64,000 bases of DNA from contig NZ_DAMCHJ010000001.1 in NCBI RefSeq assembly GCF_032104385.1, positions 62,001 through 126,000 of the forward strand, in the 5' to 3' direction. Source of the DNA: Tissierella sp032104385 (GTDB lineage Bacteria > Bacillota > Clostridia > Tissierellales > Tissierellaceae). The position numbers and the translations under genes were made by a program. Below, one piece after another: positions 9,864 through 18,280 of this stretch. The notes under the pieces were generated by a model that was not told the origin of the DNA, ran no database searches, and saw only the letters and a program-made list of their open reading frames with translations. Numbering within the stretch: position 1 is the first letter of the stretch; each line of letters starts with the position of its first letter.

Positions 9864-12077
9864 TTATTGAACTATTACAAAAATACCTGGTTTGCTACTC
9901 ATTCCTTTTACTCTTCCATTTATTAAATCTATTATATATGGAATTTCTTCAAATCTTCTATTTGATTCATCATATCTTAAAATCCTTAATCTACTTCCGT
10001 CAGAATCAAAATATGGTATTTCTATTGTTAGATTAGTAAAATCAAAATTAGCTCCTGATACTTCTATGAAGTTTGATTTTATATTTTTTCCAACTAATTT
10101 TTTCTTTAATATATCTGCTATACTAGGTTCTACCTTACCTACACGAAGTTCTATATATCTTTCATCATAATTATTACTAAGTCTTAGAGAGTTTATACTG
10201 GCATTTGCCCATTTTGATTTAAGCCTAAGCTCTCCTAAACTATCTCTATATGATATGGGATATTCTATACTTCTTACCCAAGTATTGCTTCCCATTAATT
10301 CATCTAAATCTATTTCTAAATATCTATTATCTGTATATCTAGAGCTTAGTTCCAATACATCATTGCTCTTACCTATATTTCCCTTTACCATGCCAATTGA
10401 GCTATCATCTTTTACTCTATATTCTTCATTTGGTATATAATCACCTTCCTCTACTACAGAAAATACTCCATAGACCATTTGAGTTTCATAGGAATTTCCA
10501 TTACTTACTATTATATCATAGACTCCTACTGGTAATCTTCTATTTCTAGGTAAATATATATACATTGTACTATTATTATTTCTAATATCTATACTTGAAG
10601 GACTATAGTATTTACCGTTCATATTTCTAAACTCTACAAATGTATCTTCATGAAACATTGACCCATCTATTACTATTGGATAATTCCAATCATAGTATTC
10701 TGGTATAGAACCTTCATATAGCTTTTCTGCCTTTGGAAAATAGTTAGTGCTAAACGTCCATTTATAGCATCTATTTTTCTCTGTTTCTATGTCTGAATAT
10801 TCTACTATGGAATCTTCGGGTATATATACTTCATACTTTTGATTGTCATCTAGTTTATCTATTAAAGGTATATAAACGTTAAACCTATTTGCTGAGTATT
10901 TATTTGCTGATAACTCTCTCTTATATATTATTTGTTTATTTTTATCTATTAAATTAGTTTTATCTCCTATTACATTTACTTGAATACCATGGCCTATACT
11001 ATCTTTCATCTTTAATGTACTTCCTATATCTTCAAAAACTACCTTTATATAATAACCTTCTTCATCTGGATTGGTGAATTTCTCATATAATATTTCCGGA
11101 TCAAAATAATCATGTTCATCTCTAGGGGTTGTATCTATTATCTTTGGTCTATCTTTTACTATAATTCTTTGCTCTACCTTATGCATTGAGGCTGAGTTCC
11201 CTATTTCAAAGTCTATATATATGTCATAGGCTCCTGCACTGGTATAAGTTTTTTTACATTCTTTATCATTGATTATTTTTGCAAATTCTTTTTTGGCTTC
11301 ATCATCCATAGTTCCAGTTATCTTAGTTATATCATGAAATTTTAGATTTTCTATATTGCCGGTTTTTCTTGGTATTGTAATGGTTTTATTATCCTTTTCT
11401 CTTACAAATCTTAATTGTTTAATGTCACCTGAAAAGTTATAGCCTGTTATAGTAAATTCCATATTTTTATTTGTAGGTGTAAAATCTGTAATTAAAAATG
11501 GTCTGTCATATGCCCCTACTATTTCTTTTTTATTTGTTATTTCAAATTTATATATACCTCTATCTGTAATATTTGTCCCTTCACCATTTGTAGTAAAAGT
11601 ATAGTTTATTGAATCGCTGCTTATACTTTGATTGAAAAAAAATCCATTTGGTATATAAATATTATAGTAGGTATTTTTTGTAAGAATAAATGGCTTTAAA
11701 TCAATAGGATTTAATGGATTCTCTTTTATCTTAATCTCTATCCTATTAAGGTCATTATTATATTCTATTGTATATTTAAAATTACCATTTGAATCCACAG
11801 GATTTTGTTCTTTTCCATTGGCAATAATCTTAATTACATTATGCAAATTTTTTAAATCAAATTTATCCCCGTCTACTTTATAGCTAGGCTCATGTTCTAT
11901 ATATATATAAGAAATATTATAATCTATATTTTTATCTCCCTCCAATATAGTTTGTTTATCTGTATATACTTTTTTTATTATTTTCTCATCTTCTCCATCT
12001 GCATATAAAGACCATTTAGGGAATATGATAAGTATTAAATTTATTGCTAAAATCATATAAAACATCTTTTTTTTCAT
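9864..12077 (-). CDS. secreted cell-surface protein, first gene of the surface operon
   Basis: A 737-residue protein. I place the start at the ATG at 12077 (MKKKMFYMILAINLILI), because GGGAGGG lies ten bases upstream and a signal peptide then begins at residue 1; an upstream in-frame start would add 16 residues. The middle contains Ig/TIG-like stretches (RPFLITDFTPTNKNMEFTITGYNF, RPKIIDTTPRDEHD; PIVIDGSMFHEDTFVEF). The C terminus (LRILRYDESNRRFEEIPY) matches the style of the C-terminal domain of the giant TIG protein downstream. No catalytic motif is visible. Probably a structural surface protein. Confidence 0.8.
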   Translation of the reverse strand: MKKKMFYMILAINLILIIFPKWSLYADGEDEKIIKKVYTDKQTILEGDKNIDYNISYIYIEHEPSYKVDGDKFDLKNLHNVIKIIANGKEQNPVDSNGNFKYTIEYNNDLNRIEIKIKENPLNPIDLKPFILTKNTYYNIYIPNGFFFNQSISSDSINYTFTTNGEGTNITDRGIYKFEITNKKEIVGAYDRPFLITDFTPTNKNMEFTITGYNFSGDIKQLRFVREKDNKTITIPRKTGNIENLKFHDITKITGTMDDEAKKEFAKIINDKECKKTYTSAGAYDIYIDFEIGNSASMHKVEQRIIVKDRPKIIDTTPRDEHDYFDPEILYEKFTNPDEEGYYIKVVFEDIGSTLKMKDSIGHGIQVNVIGDKTNLIDKNKQIIYKRELSANKYSANRFNVYIPLIDKLDDNQKYEVYIPEDSIVEYSDIETEKNRCYKWTFSTNYFPKAEKLYEGSIPEYYDWNYPIVIDGSMFHEDTFVEFRNMNGKYYSPSSIDIRNNNSTMYIYLPRNRRLPVGVYDIIVSNGNSYETQMVYGVFSVVEEGDYIPNEEYRVKDDSSIGMVKGNIGKSNDVLELSSRYTDNRYLEIDLDELMGSNTWVRSIEYPISYRDSLGELRLKSKWANASINSLRLSNNYDERYIELRVGKVEPSIADILKKKLVGKNIKSNFIEVSGANFDFTNLTIEIPYFDSDGSRLRILRYDESNRRFEEIPYIIDLINGRVKGMSSKPGIFVIVQ

Positions 12078-12115
12078 GAAATAAAATCCCTCCCAAAATA
12101 TAATTCTAAGTATAT

Positions 12116-12143
12116 TTATCGGCAAATTAATCCAAAATCTTTA
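12116..12143 (-). promoter_or_regulatory. candidate sigma-28 (SigD) promoter of the surface-protein operon
   Basis: On minus, TAAA (12140-12143), a 16-base spacer and an exact GCCGATAA (12116-12123) resemble the flagellar sigma-28 consensus TAAA-N15-GCCGATAA. It lies about 40 bases upstream of the first ATG. No TTGACA/TATAAT pair of equal quality is visible there. Confidence 0.55.
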
Positions 12144-12152
12144 GGATAATAC

Positions 12153-12190
12153 AATAAGTACCAAAACAGTACAACGTTTTGGTACTTATT
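12153..12190. terminator. perfect 15-bp stem-loop at the end of the LTA-synthase-like gene
   Basis: Arms 12153-12167 and 12176-12190 pair perfectly around an 8-base loop. The TAA stop of the minus gene (12186-12188) lies inside the stem. The U-tract on minus is poor (GTATTATCC), while GCTTTTT follows on plus, so termination on minus is plausible but not certain. Confidence 0.5.
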
Positions 12191-14636
12191 GCTTTTTAAA
12201 TATATTTTTACCTGTATCTGCATAAACGGATAATCCTTTTTTCTTTAGTTTCTTGGATAAATCTGTTTTTGCTCTTTCTTTGTCTAGTATTACTCCTACA
12301 TGGGGGTGCATTGTGACGAAGTCTAAGATCTCTTCATCTGTATAATTTTCTTGTATTGGATTTAGAATTACCTTGTTAAATCCCCTATAAGTTACCGTTA
12401 AATATTGACGAAAGTTTTTTATTTCCACTATACATCTGTCTATTAAGACTGGATAATTTTTAAATGTATTTACAAAAACTTTATTATCTACTTCTCCATG
12501 ACGAAGAATTATATATGCATCTTTATGTTTATCCATCCATTCTATAAGGTCTTCTATTGTCATTTGAGTTTTGTTTTCTTTCATTTTCAACTCTTTGAAT
12601 TCTTCTAAGGTTAAACGTCTATCTTTTGGGTTTTCAAATAGATTGTCATAATACCAATACCAATCCTTTAAAAGAATTATTCCATCATCTACTGTTAATT
12701 CTATATCTACTGCCAATACTCTATATCCTTTATCATAAGCACTGTTTAGCTCTTCTAGGGAATTATAATAAAAAGAGACTATTTTTTTATTTTTTAATAT
12801 ATTTTGTTCTGTAAGAATGCTTAAATCTATTTCTCCATTATTATCTATATAATATTTTAGTAAATCCTTTTTTAAAATAAAATCGGATTTATTGATTTCT
12901 TTAATTATTTCATCATACATTTTACGAAATTCATTCCTGTCTAATTCTTCTCTTGTGTTTAAATCATAGGCTTTACTATTGTCAAAGAGTCCATCCCTTG
13001 CCATTACAAACATGGTATCTTTACCTATGAATGAACCTTTTAGTAAATATGTCTGTGGAAATACATAGTTTTCTTCTTTATAATTTGTTAAATCTCTGCC
13101 TAGCATTAATCCCTTTTCATTTTTATATCCCATTATATTTAATATAGTAGGATAAAAGTCTATTGGACTCCCTACGGTAGACATAGTTTCATTAATTTCT
13201 TCTCCTGGCACATGGATTATAAGGGGTATATTCATCATGGAGTCATAATCATATTTACACCCTAGAAGTTCTGTCATTATATTGTCTATTTCTTCGTCCC
13301 CATTCTGTATTGCAAAATGATCCCCATATAATGCTATGACAGTATTATCATATAGTCCCTCCCTTTTTAAGTCTTCTATAAACTTGCCTATTTCCTTATC
13401 TGCATAATGTATTGCTTGTAAATAATTGCCTAATATGGTGTCTTCGTGTTCTGGTCTGATCTTCAGCATACGATATTCTTCTGGAATGTTAAAGGGCGAA
13501 TGGGATGTAAGAGTTACAATAAATGCATAAAATGGATTAGAATTTATACTATCTAATTCCTTTAAATATCCTATGCTTTGTTTTAGGAAGTCCTCATCTC
13601 TTATTCCAAATCCAATTATTTCATCAAAATTATAGTCTTCCTCAGAAATAAATCTTTGAAAACCCTGGTTTACATATGCCTTTTCTCTATTCCAAAATTC
13701 CTTTTTATATCCATGCATCGCCCAAGCAGTATATCCTTTATCCCTAAGTATCCAAGGAAGACCATAAAATCTATTACCTTCATATTGACTATAGGTAGGT
13801 TCTTCTAAGGATGGATGCAGAGAATTATGACTTACAAATTCTGCATCAGATGTATTTCCTCTTCCTATTAACTGATAGTATCTATTGTAGTATAAAGAGG
13901 AACTATCCTTTATGAGTTTATTTAGGTTTGGTGTGATTTCTTGATTATTATAGTTTAAATTAATGACAAAACTTTGTAATGCTTCTACTTGCAATACTAT
14001 AAGGTTTTTATCCTTCCCTATTCCTGTTAATTTCCCATCTTTTAAATTTGTTCTATTCTTTATATCTTCTAAGTCTTCCATTGTAAAATCAATGTTTTTT
14101 TGTTTTTTAGATTTATTTATATTTTTAGCTATATCTGATATATGATAAAAATATAGCTCCTGTGCTGTTAGTGACTGTATCTGTCCAATTGTATTTACAT
14201 GAATTATTGCAAATGCCATTATTGTAAGTATAATATGGCTGCGACAGGGGGTGGGAGTAAAAAACCTATCGAAAAGATCTAATGATAAAAAAATTAATAT
14301 CGGTATATCTAATATTAACAATATATTTTTCATATTTATTAAGGATTTTATATTATCTCCAAGGGCTGTAAGCTGCTTGGCTTGTCCCAGCATTGCAACA
14401 GAAGGCAATGCTTGAAATTGAGAATAGTAGACCGTATCTATAAACATAGTAAATGATATTATAGAATAGAATATCATCAATATTGTCTTTTTATGTTTTA
14501 ATTTTGTCTGTTTAATCAAAGATATAAAGCCTATTGTAATCATTGATGTAATAATTAGTATTAAAATCCTATTAAATTGGACATCAGTCATATTTAAAAA
14601 TAGTATAGTTTTTAGTATAAATAGTATTGAAATCAT
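12186..14636 (-). CDS. LTA synthase-like sulfatase-fold membrane protein with degenerate GDPD-like C-terminal domain
   Basis: An 816-residue protein. Four to five transmembrane helices lie in the first 165 residues. An LtaS/alkaline-phosphatase-fold extracellular domain follows (about 205-530): the RGNTSDAEF segment carries the expected catalytic threonine near residue 262, with AWAMHGYKKEFWNRE, GIRDEDFLKQ and ALYGDHFA as the usual metal and substrate segments. LtaS enzymes transfer glycerol phosphate from phosphatidylglycerol to lipoteichoic acid. The extra 200 C-terminal residues look like a GDPD barrel (VDIELTVDDGIILLKDW, where active GDPDs have ELDxxxTxDGxxVxxHD). The catalytic histidine appears replaced by lysine, and no HRG motif is seen. 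Start supported by AGGAGG. Confidence 0.85.
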   Translation of the reverse strand: MISILFILKTILFLNMTDVQFNRILILIITSMITIGFISLIKQTKLKHKKTILMIFYSIISFTMFIDTVYYSQFQALPSVAMLGQAKQLTALGDNIKSLINMKNILLILDIPILIFLSLDLFDRFFTPTPCRSHIILTIMAFAIIHVNTIGQIQSLTAQELYFYHISDIAKNINKSKKQKNIDFTMEDLEDIKNRTNLKDGKLTGIGKDKNLIVLQVEALQSFVINLNYNNQEITPNLNKLIKDSSSLYYNRYYQLIGRGNTSDAEFVSHNSLHPSLEEPTYSQYEGNRFYGLPWILRDKGYTAWAMHGYKKEFWNREKAYVNQGFQRFISEEDYNFDEIIGFGIRDEDFLKQSIGYLKELDSINSNPFYAFIVTLTSHSPFNIPEEYRMLKIRPEHEDTILGNYLQAIHYADKEIGKFIEDLKREGLYDNTVIALYGDHFAIQNGDEEIDNIMTELLGCKYDYDSMMNIPLIIHVPGEEINETMSTVGSPIDFYPTILNIMGYKNEKGLMLGRDLTNYKEENYVFPQTYLLKGSFIGKDTMFVMARDGLFDNSKAYDLNTREELDRNEFRKMYDEIIKEINKSDFILKKDLLKYYIDNNGEIDLSILTEQNILKNKKIVSFYYNSLEELNSAYDKGYRVLAVDIELTVDDGIILLKDWYWYYDNLFENPKDRRLTLEEFKELKMKENKTQMTIEDLIEWMDKHKDAYIILRHGEVDNKVFVNTFKNYPVLIDRCIVEIKNFRQYLTVTYRGFNKVILNPIQENYTDEEILDFVTMHPHVGVILDKERAKTDLSKKLKKKGLSVYADTGKNIFKKQ

Positions 14637-14721
14637 TTCTGCCTCCTAAATATAGTAATAGGCTCTCCACTCCATTAGTTAGAAGGGAAAACCTATTGCT
14701 TTAATTCTTTGATTAGAATTT

Positions 14722-15183
14722 TTATCTTACTGCTTTTAATAAAGCTATATCATGTGCATTTTTAGTTGTAATTATTTCCATAGCATTCAAATCCTGACGA
14801 AGTTCCTTAACTTCATCATATACTGACTGTATTTCTACTTTTAATTCTTCAGACAATAACTCAAGATCTTCTTTTGTTGCCATAGTGGCTTTAACTTCTT
14901 GCAAGTCATTTTTAACTTCTTGTAAATCATTTTTAACTTCTTGTAAGTCATTTTTAACTTCTTGTAAATCTGACTTTGTTGCCATCGTATCCCTTACTTC
15001 TTGGATCTCTTCCTTAAGTTCTGTTCTTACTCCTTGGATCTCTTCCTTAAGTTCTATTCTTACTCCTTGGATTTCTTCCTTAAGTTCCGTTCTTACTCCT
15101 CGGATTTCTTCTTTTAGTTCTGTCTTTAAGTTAAACACTTCCACATAGAGCTTTTCTAATAAGTCAAAAACTTTTTCATCCAT
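14722..15183 (-). CDS. coiled-coil protein built from 7- and 11-residue repeats
   Basis: A 153-residue, highly charged, helical protein of unknown function. I choose the ATG at 15183 (MDEKVFDLLEKLYVE) because GAGGAG lies seven bases before it; the longer frame would place that Shine-Dalgarno inside coding sequence. Residues about 20-110 are two sets of repeats, EEIQGVRTELK (about four copies) and NDLQEVK (four copies), with ATMATK/DTMATK linkers, predicted to form one long coiled coil. The repeats are also near-identical at DNA level (33-base and 21-base units), so copy number could vary. It has its own promoter. The pattern recalls DUF1640-like coiled-coil proteins, but I make no functional call. 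Confidence 0.75.
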   Translation of the reverse strand: MDEKVFDLLEKLYVEVFNLKTELKEEIRGVRTELKEEIQGVRIELKEEIQGVRTELKEEIQEVRDTMATKSDLQEVKNDLQEVKNDLQEVKNDLQEVKATMATKEDLELLSEELKVEIQSVYDEVKELRQDLNAMEIITTKNAHDIALLKAVR

Positions 15184-15215
15184 ATGGATTCTCCTCTTCA
15201 TTTATCCTTAAACAA

Positions 15216-15244
15216 ATTATATCATTTATAAAAAATACTATCAA
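15216..15244 (-). promoter_or_regulatory. sigma-A promoter of the coiled-coil gene
   Basis: TTGATA (15239-15244) and TATAAT (15216-15221) on minus are separated by exactly 17 bases, about 33 bases upstream of the start codon. Confidence 0.65.
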
Positions 15245-15285
15245 GAAAGAATAAAGTTTTCCATAGGAGAATGTCCCTTGTCACT

Positions 15286-16245
15286 CTAAATTAAATTTAA
15301 GAAATTTTTGTAGCCTATCTTTTCTATATCTTCTTTTGAAAAACCTTTCTCTTGAAGCTTTAGTATTAGATTATTTCCTTTAGATATATCTTCTATTCCT
15401 AAAGTACCTACATAAGGATCTTCAGTGAAAGTATCTGCCGTATCATTTCCAATATATTCAAAGAAATCAAAACCTAAGGCAACGTGGTCTATTCCTATAA
15501 GATTTACAATATGCTCTATATGATTTATTAAATAATCAATAGTCCTTTTGTCATGTTCTAAATTTATAAACTCATTAAATGCATTAATACCTACAAGCCC
15601 ACCTTTTTCACCAATGGCTTTTATTTGTTCATCAGTAAGGTTTCTAGGAACATTACATAATGCCCTTGAATTTGAATGTGATGCAATAAAAGGTTTTGTA
15701 GCTATATTATAAATATCCCAAAAGGTTTTATCATTGGCATGTGATACATCTAAAATCATTCCTAATGATTCCATAATCTTAACTGCATCTCTGCCTAAGT
15801 TTGTTAATCCCCTATTTACATCTCCTTTAACTCCTGTTGCTAAGGCATTTTGTTCATTCCATGTTAGAGTTGCATGCCTAAATCCCAGTTGATATAGGGT
15901 GTAAATCGTTTCTACATCTTCTCCAATACCACTTAAACCTTCTAAGCCTAATAATACAGCAAGTTTATTCTCCTCAATAGCTTGATAAAAATCATTTCTA
16001 TTATATATTATCTTCAATATATCCTGGTTTTCCCATATTTCAGTATTCATTGCCTTAATACTTTCAATAAGTCTTTCTTTTGGTCTTTCATCATGGGGAG
16101 GATCAATCCATATGACAAATACACCTCCAACCATATTCCCCTTTTTAAATCTTTCTAAATGATAATCTCTAATAATATTTTTCAAACCCATTTGCCTTTT
16201 TACTGTAACATCTGTCCATATATCTCCATGTATGTCAAATAGCAT
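15286..16245 (-). CDS. membrane dipeptidase (renal dipeptidase family, peptidase M19)
   Basis: A 319-residue zinc-dependent dipeptidase of the amidohydrolase fold, the usual length for bacterial members. Metal-ligand segments are visible: DIHGDIW at the N terminus (HxD), the glutamate in LLGLEGLSG, DVSHAND, and ASHSNSRAL. HVALGFDF near residue 255 is the conserved aspartate region. Family members hydrolyse dipeptides, often with a D-residue. It follows the DUF819 membrane protein by 44 bases in the same direction, and a divergent cupin regulator lies beyond, so the pair may take up or export and cleave a small peptide-like compound. That link is inferred. Confidence 0.88.
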   Translation of the reverse strand: MLFDIHGDIWTDVTVKRQMGLKNIIRDYHLERFKKGNMVGGVFVIWIDPPHDERPKERLIESIKAMNTEIWENQDILKIIYNRNDFYQAIEENKLAVLLGLEGLSGIGEDVETIYTLYQLGFRHATLTWNEQNALATGVKGDVNRGLTNLGRDAVKIMESLGMILDVSHANDKTFWDIYNIATKPFIASHSNSRALCNVPRNLTDEQIKAIGEKGGLVGINAFNEFINLEHDKRTIDYLINHIEHIVNLIGIDHVALGFDFFEYIGNDTADTFTEDPYVGTLGIEDISKGNNLILKLQEKGFSKEDIEKIGYKNFLNLI

Positions 16246-16289
16246 AAGTCGACCTCCTAATTTAGTATAACTCTATCTATTATACTTCT

Positions 16290-17501
16290 TTACAAATATT
16301 GTAATAAATTGCCCATAAATATTCCTAAATAGTTTCCAATAATATATCCAAACACTCCTACTAGCATAATTGGTCCTATTAATTTATTCCAACCCTTAGC
16401 TATTGCCATAGCAACTGCTGTAGTAGGTCCACCAATATTTGCATTAGATGCTAATAGTATTTCTTCTAGATTGAATTTAAATAATTTCCCTAACAATAAA
16501 GTAACTGTCATATTTACAAGAACTATAACTCCTGTAAATACAAGCAGTAAGGGTGATCTCGTTAATATTAACTGTAATGATGCTGGCACTCCTATAACAA
16601 CTAAGAATATATATATTAAAAATGTTCCTATTTCTTGTGCTCCATGAATATTAGACATGAAATTAGGGAAATAACTAGCTAAGAACATAGTTATAGTAGT
16701 TATAAGCAGATATTTATTTCCTAATAAACCATTAAGCAAATTATAGAAGAAGTTACCAGTAGGTATCTTACTTCCTAAAAAATTTGCAATTTCAGTAGAA
16801 ACCCATACGATTGCAAAGGAAATAGCTACAGCAAAAGCTATGTCCTTTAAGGATATTTCTTTTCTTCCCCAATATTTAGCCGCCAATGTTTCCCCTTCAC
16901 CAGTATTTACATTACCTTCAACCTCATCTATATGAGGATGTTTGAATTTCTTCTGGAAAAATTTAATTGATGGTATTGCTAATAAAACAAAGAAATATAA
17001 TGCCATTAATAAATTATCAGCTACTACCAAAGCAGAAATCCAATCTCCAGACGTTCCAAAGGACTCAGCCATTGCAGCAAAATTTACTCCACCCCCAATA
17101 TAAGAGCCTGTCATCATGGCAGCCATCTTATACAAATCTGGTATATAATTTCTTAATAGTATAAAAGAAACAAAAGCTCCTAGAAGAGTACCAACCGAAC
17201 TAAGTAAATATATAATCATAATTCTTCCGCTTTCACGCCAAATCTTTTTAATATTAGCATTAAATAACAATAGAGGTATTCCTAGGGGAACTACATAACC
17301 CCATACTGCATCATAGGTTGGTGCATCTGTAGGAATTACTTTGAAGTTTGCTAATATCATTGCAATTAATAATCCAATAATTGCTCCTGTTACTTTTGAT
17401 GCCCACTTATAGGTTTGTTCAAGATAAATACTAATTGCTGCTATACTTACTAATATTGTCCACAAAGCCCAAGTGTTGTCTGCATTAATTAATGTACCCA
17501 T
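16290..17501 (-). CDS. DUF819 family membrane protein (YjcL-like)
   Basis: A 403-residue integral membrane protein with about ten transmembrane helices. Glycine-rich conserved segments typical of the family are present: MMTGSYIGGGVNFAAMAE near residue 135 and ASNANIGGPTTAVAMAIAKGW near 355. Substrates of this family are not established to my knowledge; the fold resembles carboxylate/anion transporters. It is the first gene of a two-gene unit with the M19 dipeptidase. A TTGAAT-N17-TATTAT promoter (17547-17575) has its -35 box inside the palindrome next to the XRE-cupin gene, so regulation by that protein is likely. Confidence 0.85.
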   Translation of the reverse strand: MGTLINADNTWALWTILVSIAAISIYLEQTYKWASKVTGAIIGLLIAMILANFKVIPTDAPTYDAVWGYVVPLGIPLLLFNANIKKIWRESGRIMIIYLLSSVGTLLGAFVSFILLRNYIPDLYKMAAMMTGSYIGGGVNFAAMAESFGTSGDWISALVVADNLLMALYFFVLLAIPSIKFFQKKFKHPHIDEVEGNVNTGEGETLAAKYWGRKEISLKDIAFAVAISFAIVWVSTEIANFLGSKIPTGNFFYNLLNGLLGNKYLLITTITMFLASYFPNFMSNIHGAQEIGTFLIYIFLVVIGVPASLQLILTRSPLLLVFTGVIVLVNMTVTLLLGKLFKFNLEEILLASNANIGGPTTAVAMAIAKGWNKLIGPIMLVGVFGYIIGNYLGIFMGNLLQYL

Positions 17502-17546
17502 ATTACTCCTCCTTTAATTTTATATTAGAACTATTTCCTTAAAAAT

Positions 17547-17610
17547 ATAATACAATATATTCTGAATAAATTCAATATATTAAATATTTATTTAATATAT
17601 TGAATTTATT
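17547..17610. promoter_or_regulatory. divergent promoter region with 21-bp perfect inverted repeat (candidate operator)
   Basis: Arms at 17565-17585 and 17590-17610 are exact reverse complements around a 4-base centre; the core is TTCAATATATT/AATATATTGAA. The minus -35 (TTGAAT, 17570-17575, 17 bases from TATTAT at 17547-17552) lies in the left arm. A plus TTGAAT (17600-17605, 17 bases from TATTCA) lies in the right arm. Binding would block both genes. Confidence 0.6.
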
Positions 17611-17676
17611 TTAATGGTCTTTTATTCAGTATTTATGTTAAAATATAGATAATGTTGACAATGGAGGTTCGTGATT

Positions 17677-18228
17677 TTGAATATAGATATAGGTACAAAA
17701 ATAAAGGAATTAAGAAAAAAAAGAAAAATGAATATATCCGATTTAGCTAATGATGCAGAATTAAGCCCTGGACTAATTAGTCAAATAGAGAGAAATATGG
17801 TTACTCCCTCTATAGTTTCCATATGGAAAATTGCCCAATCTCTAGGTGTTTCTGTAGGATATTTTTTTGAAGAAGAGGCTAAAAAGAATGCAAATCCTGT
17901 TGTAAAAAGAAATAATAGGAAACGTATAATAGCTTCCAACAATAATGCCATTTATGAATTGTTATCCGCTGACCTTAATAGAAGAATTGAATTTTTATAT
18001 ATTACTATTAAAGTTGGAGATTATTCCTCTGAAAATTTTGTTACTCATGAAGGAGAGGAATGCGGCCTTGTGATTAAGGGTAAATTAATGGTTAAAATGG
18101 AAAATGAAGAGTATATATTAGAAGAGGGTGATAGTATTTACTTCGACAGCACTATCCCTCATAGATATATCAATGTTGGTAACGAAATATGTGAATCTGT
18201 TTGGGCAATGACTCCCCCAAGTTTTTAG
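17677..18228 (+). CDS. XRE-family transcriptional regulator with C-terminal cupin domain
   Basis: A 183-residue regulator. An N-terminal helix-turn-helix spans about residues 6-60 (GTKIKELRKKRKMNISDLA, SPGLISQIERNMVTPSI). A cupin_2 sensor domain covers about 110-180 (EGEECGLVIKGKLMVKM, EEGDSIYFDSTIPHRYIN). Proteins of this layout usually sense a small metabolite through the cupin. I prefer the TTG at 17677, nine bases after GGAGG; the GTG at 17671 is only three bases from it. It is divergent from the DUF819/dipeptidase pair across a large palindrome and probably controls both itself and that pair. Confidence 0.88.
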   Translation: MNIDIGTKIKELRKKRKMNISDLANDAELSPGLISQIERNMVTPSIVSIWKIAQSLGVSVGYFFEEEAKKNANPVVKRNNRKRIIASNNNAIYELLSADLNRRIEFLYITIKVGDYSSENFVTHEGEECGLVIKGKLMVKMENEEYILEEGDSIYFDSTIPHRYINVGNEICESVWAMTPPSF

Positions 18229-18240
18229 AGTTTAAACGGA

Positions 18241-18276
18241 CGAGTTTTCCGTTCCAAATTTGGAACAGAAAACTCG
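18241..18276. terminator. bidirectional terminator between convergent genes
   Basis: A 17-bp stem with one mismatch (CGAGTTTTC at 18241-18249 with GAAAACTCG at 18268-18276, and GTTCCAAA with TTTGGAAC inside), followed on plus by CCTTTCATTT. It lies between the XRE-cupin gene and the convergent radical SAM gene. Confidence 0.7.
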
Positions 18277-18280
18277 CCTT

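Noticed and set aside
14890..15130. Regularly spaced repeats resembling a CRISPR array
   Set aside because: The 21- and 33-base units are contiguous, in frame and encode a coiled coil; there are no unique spacers.
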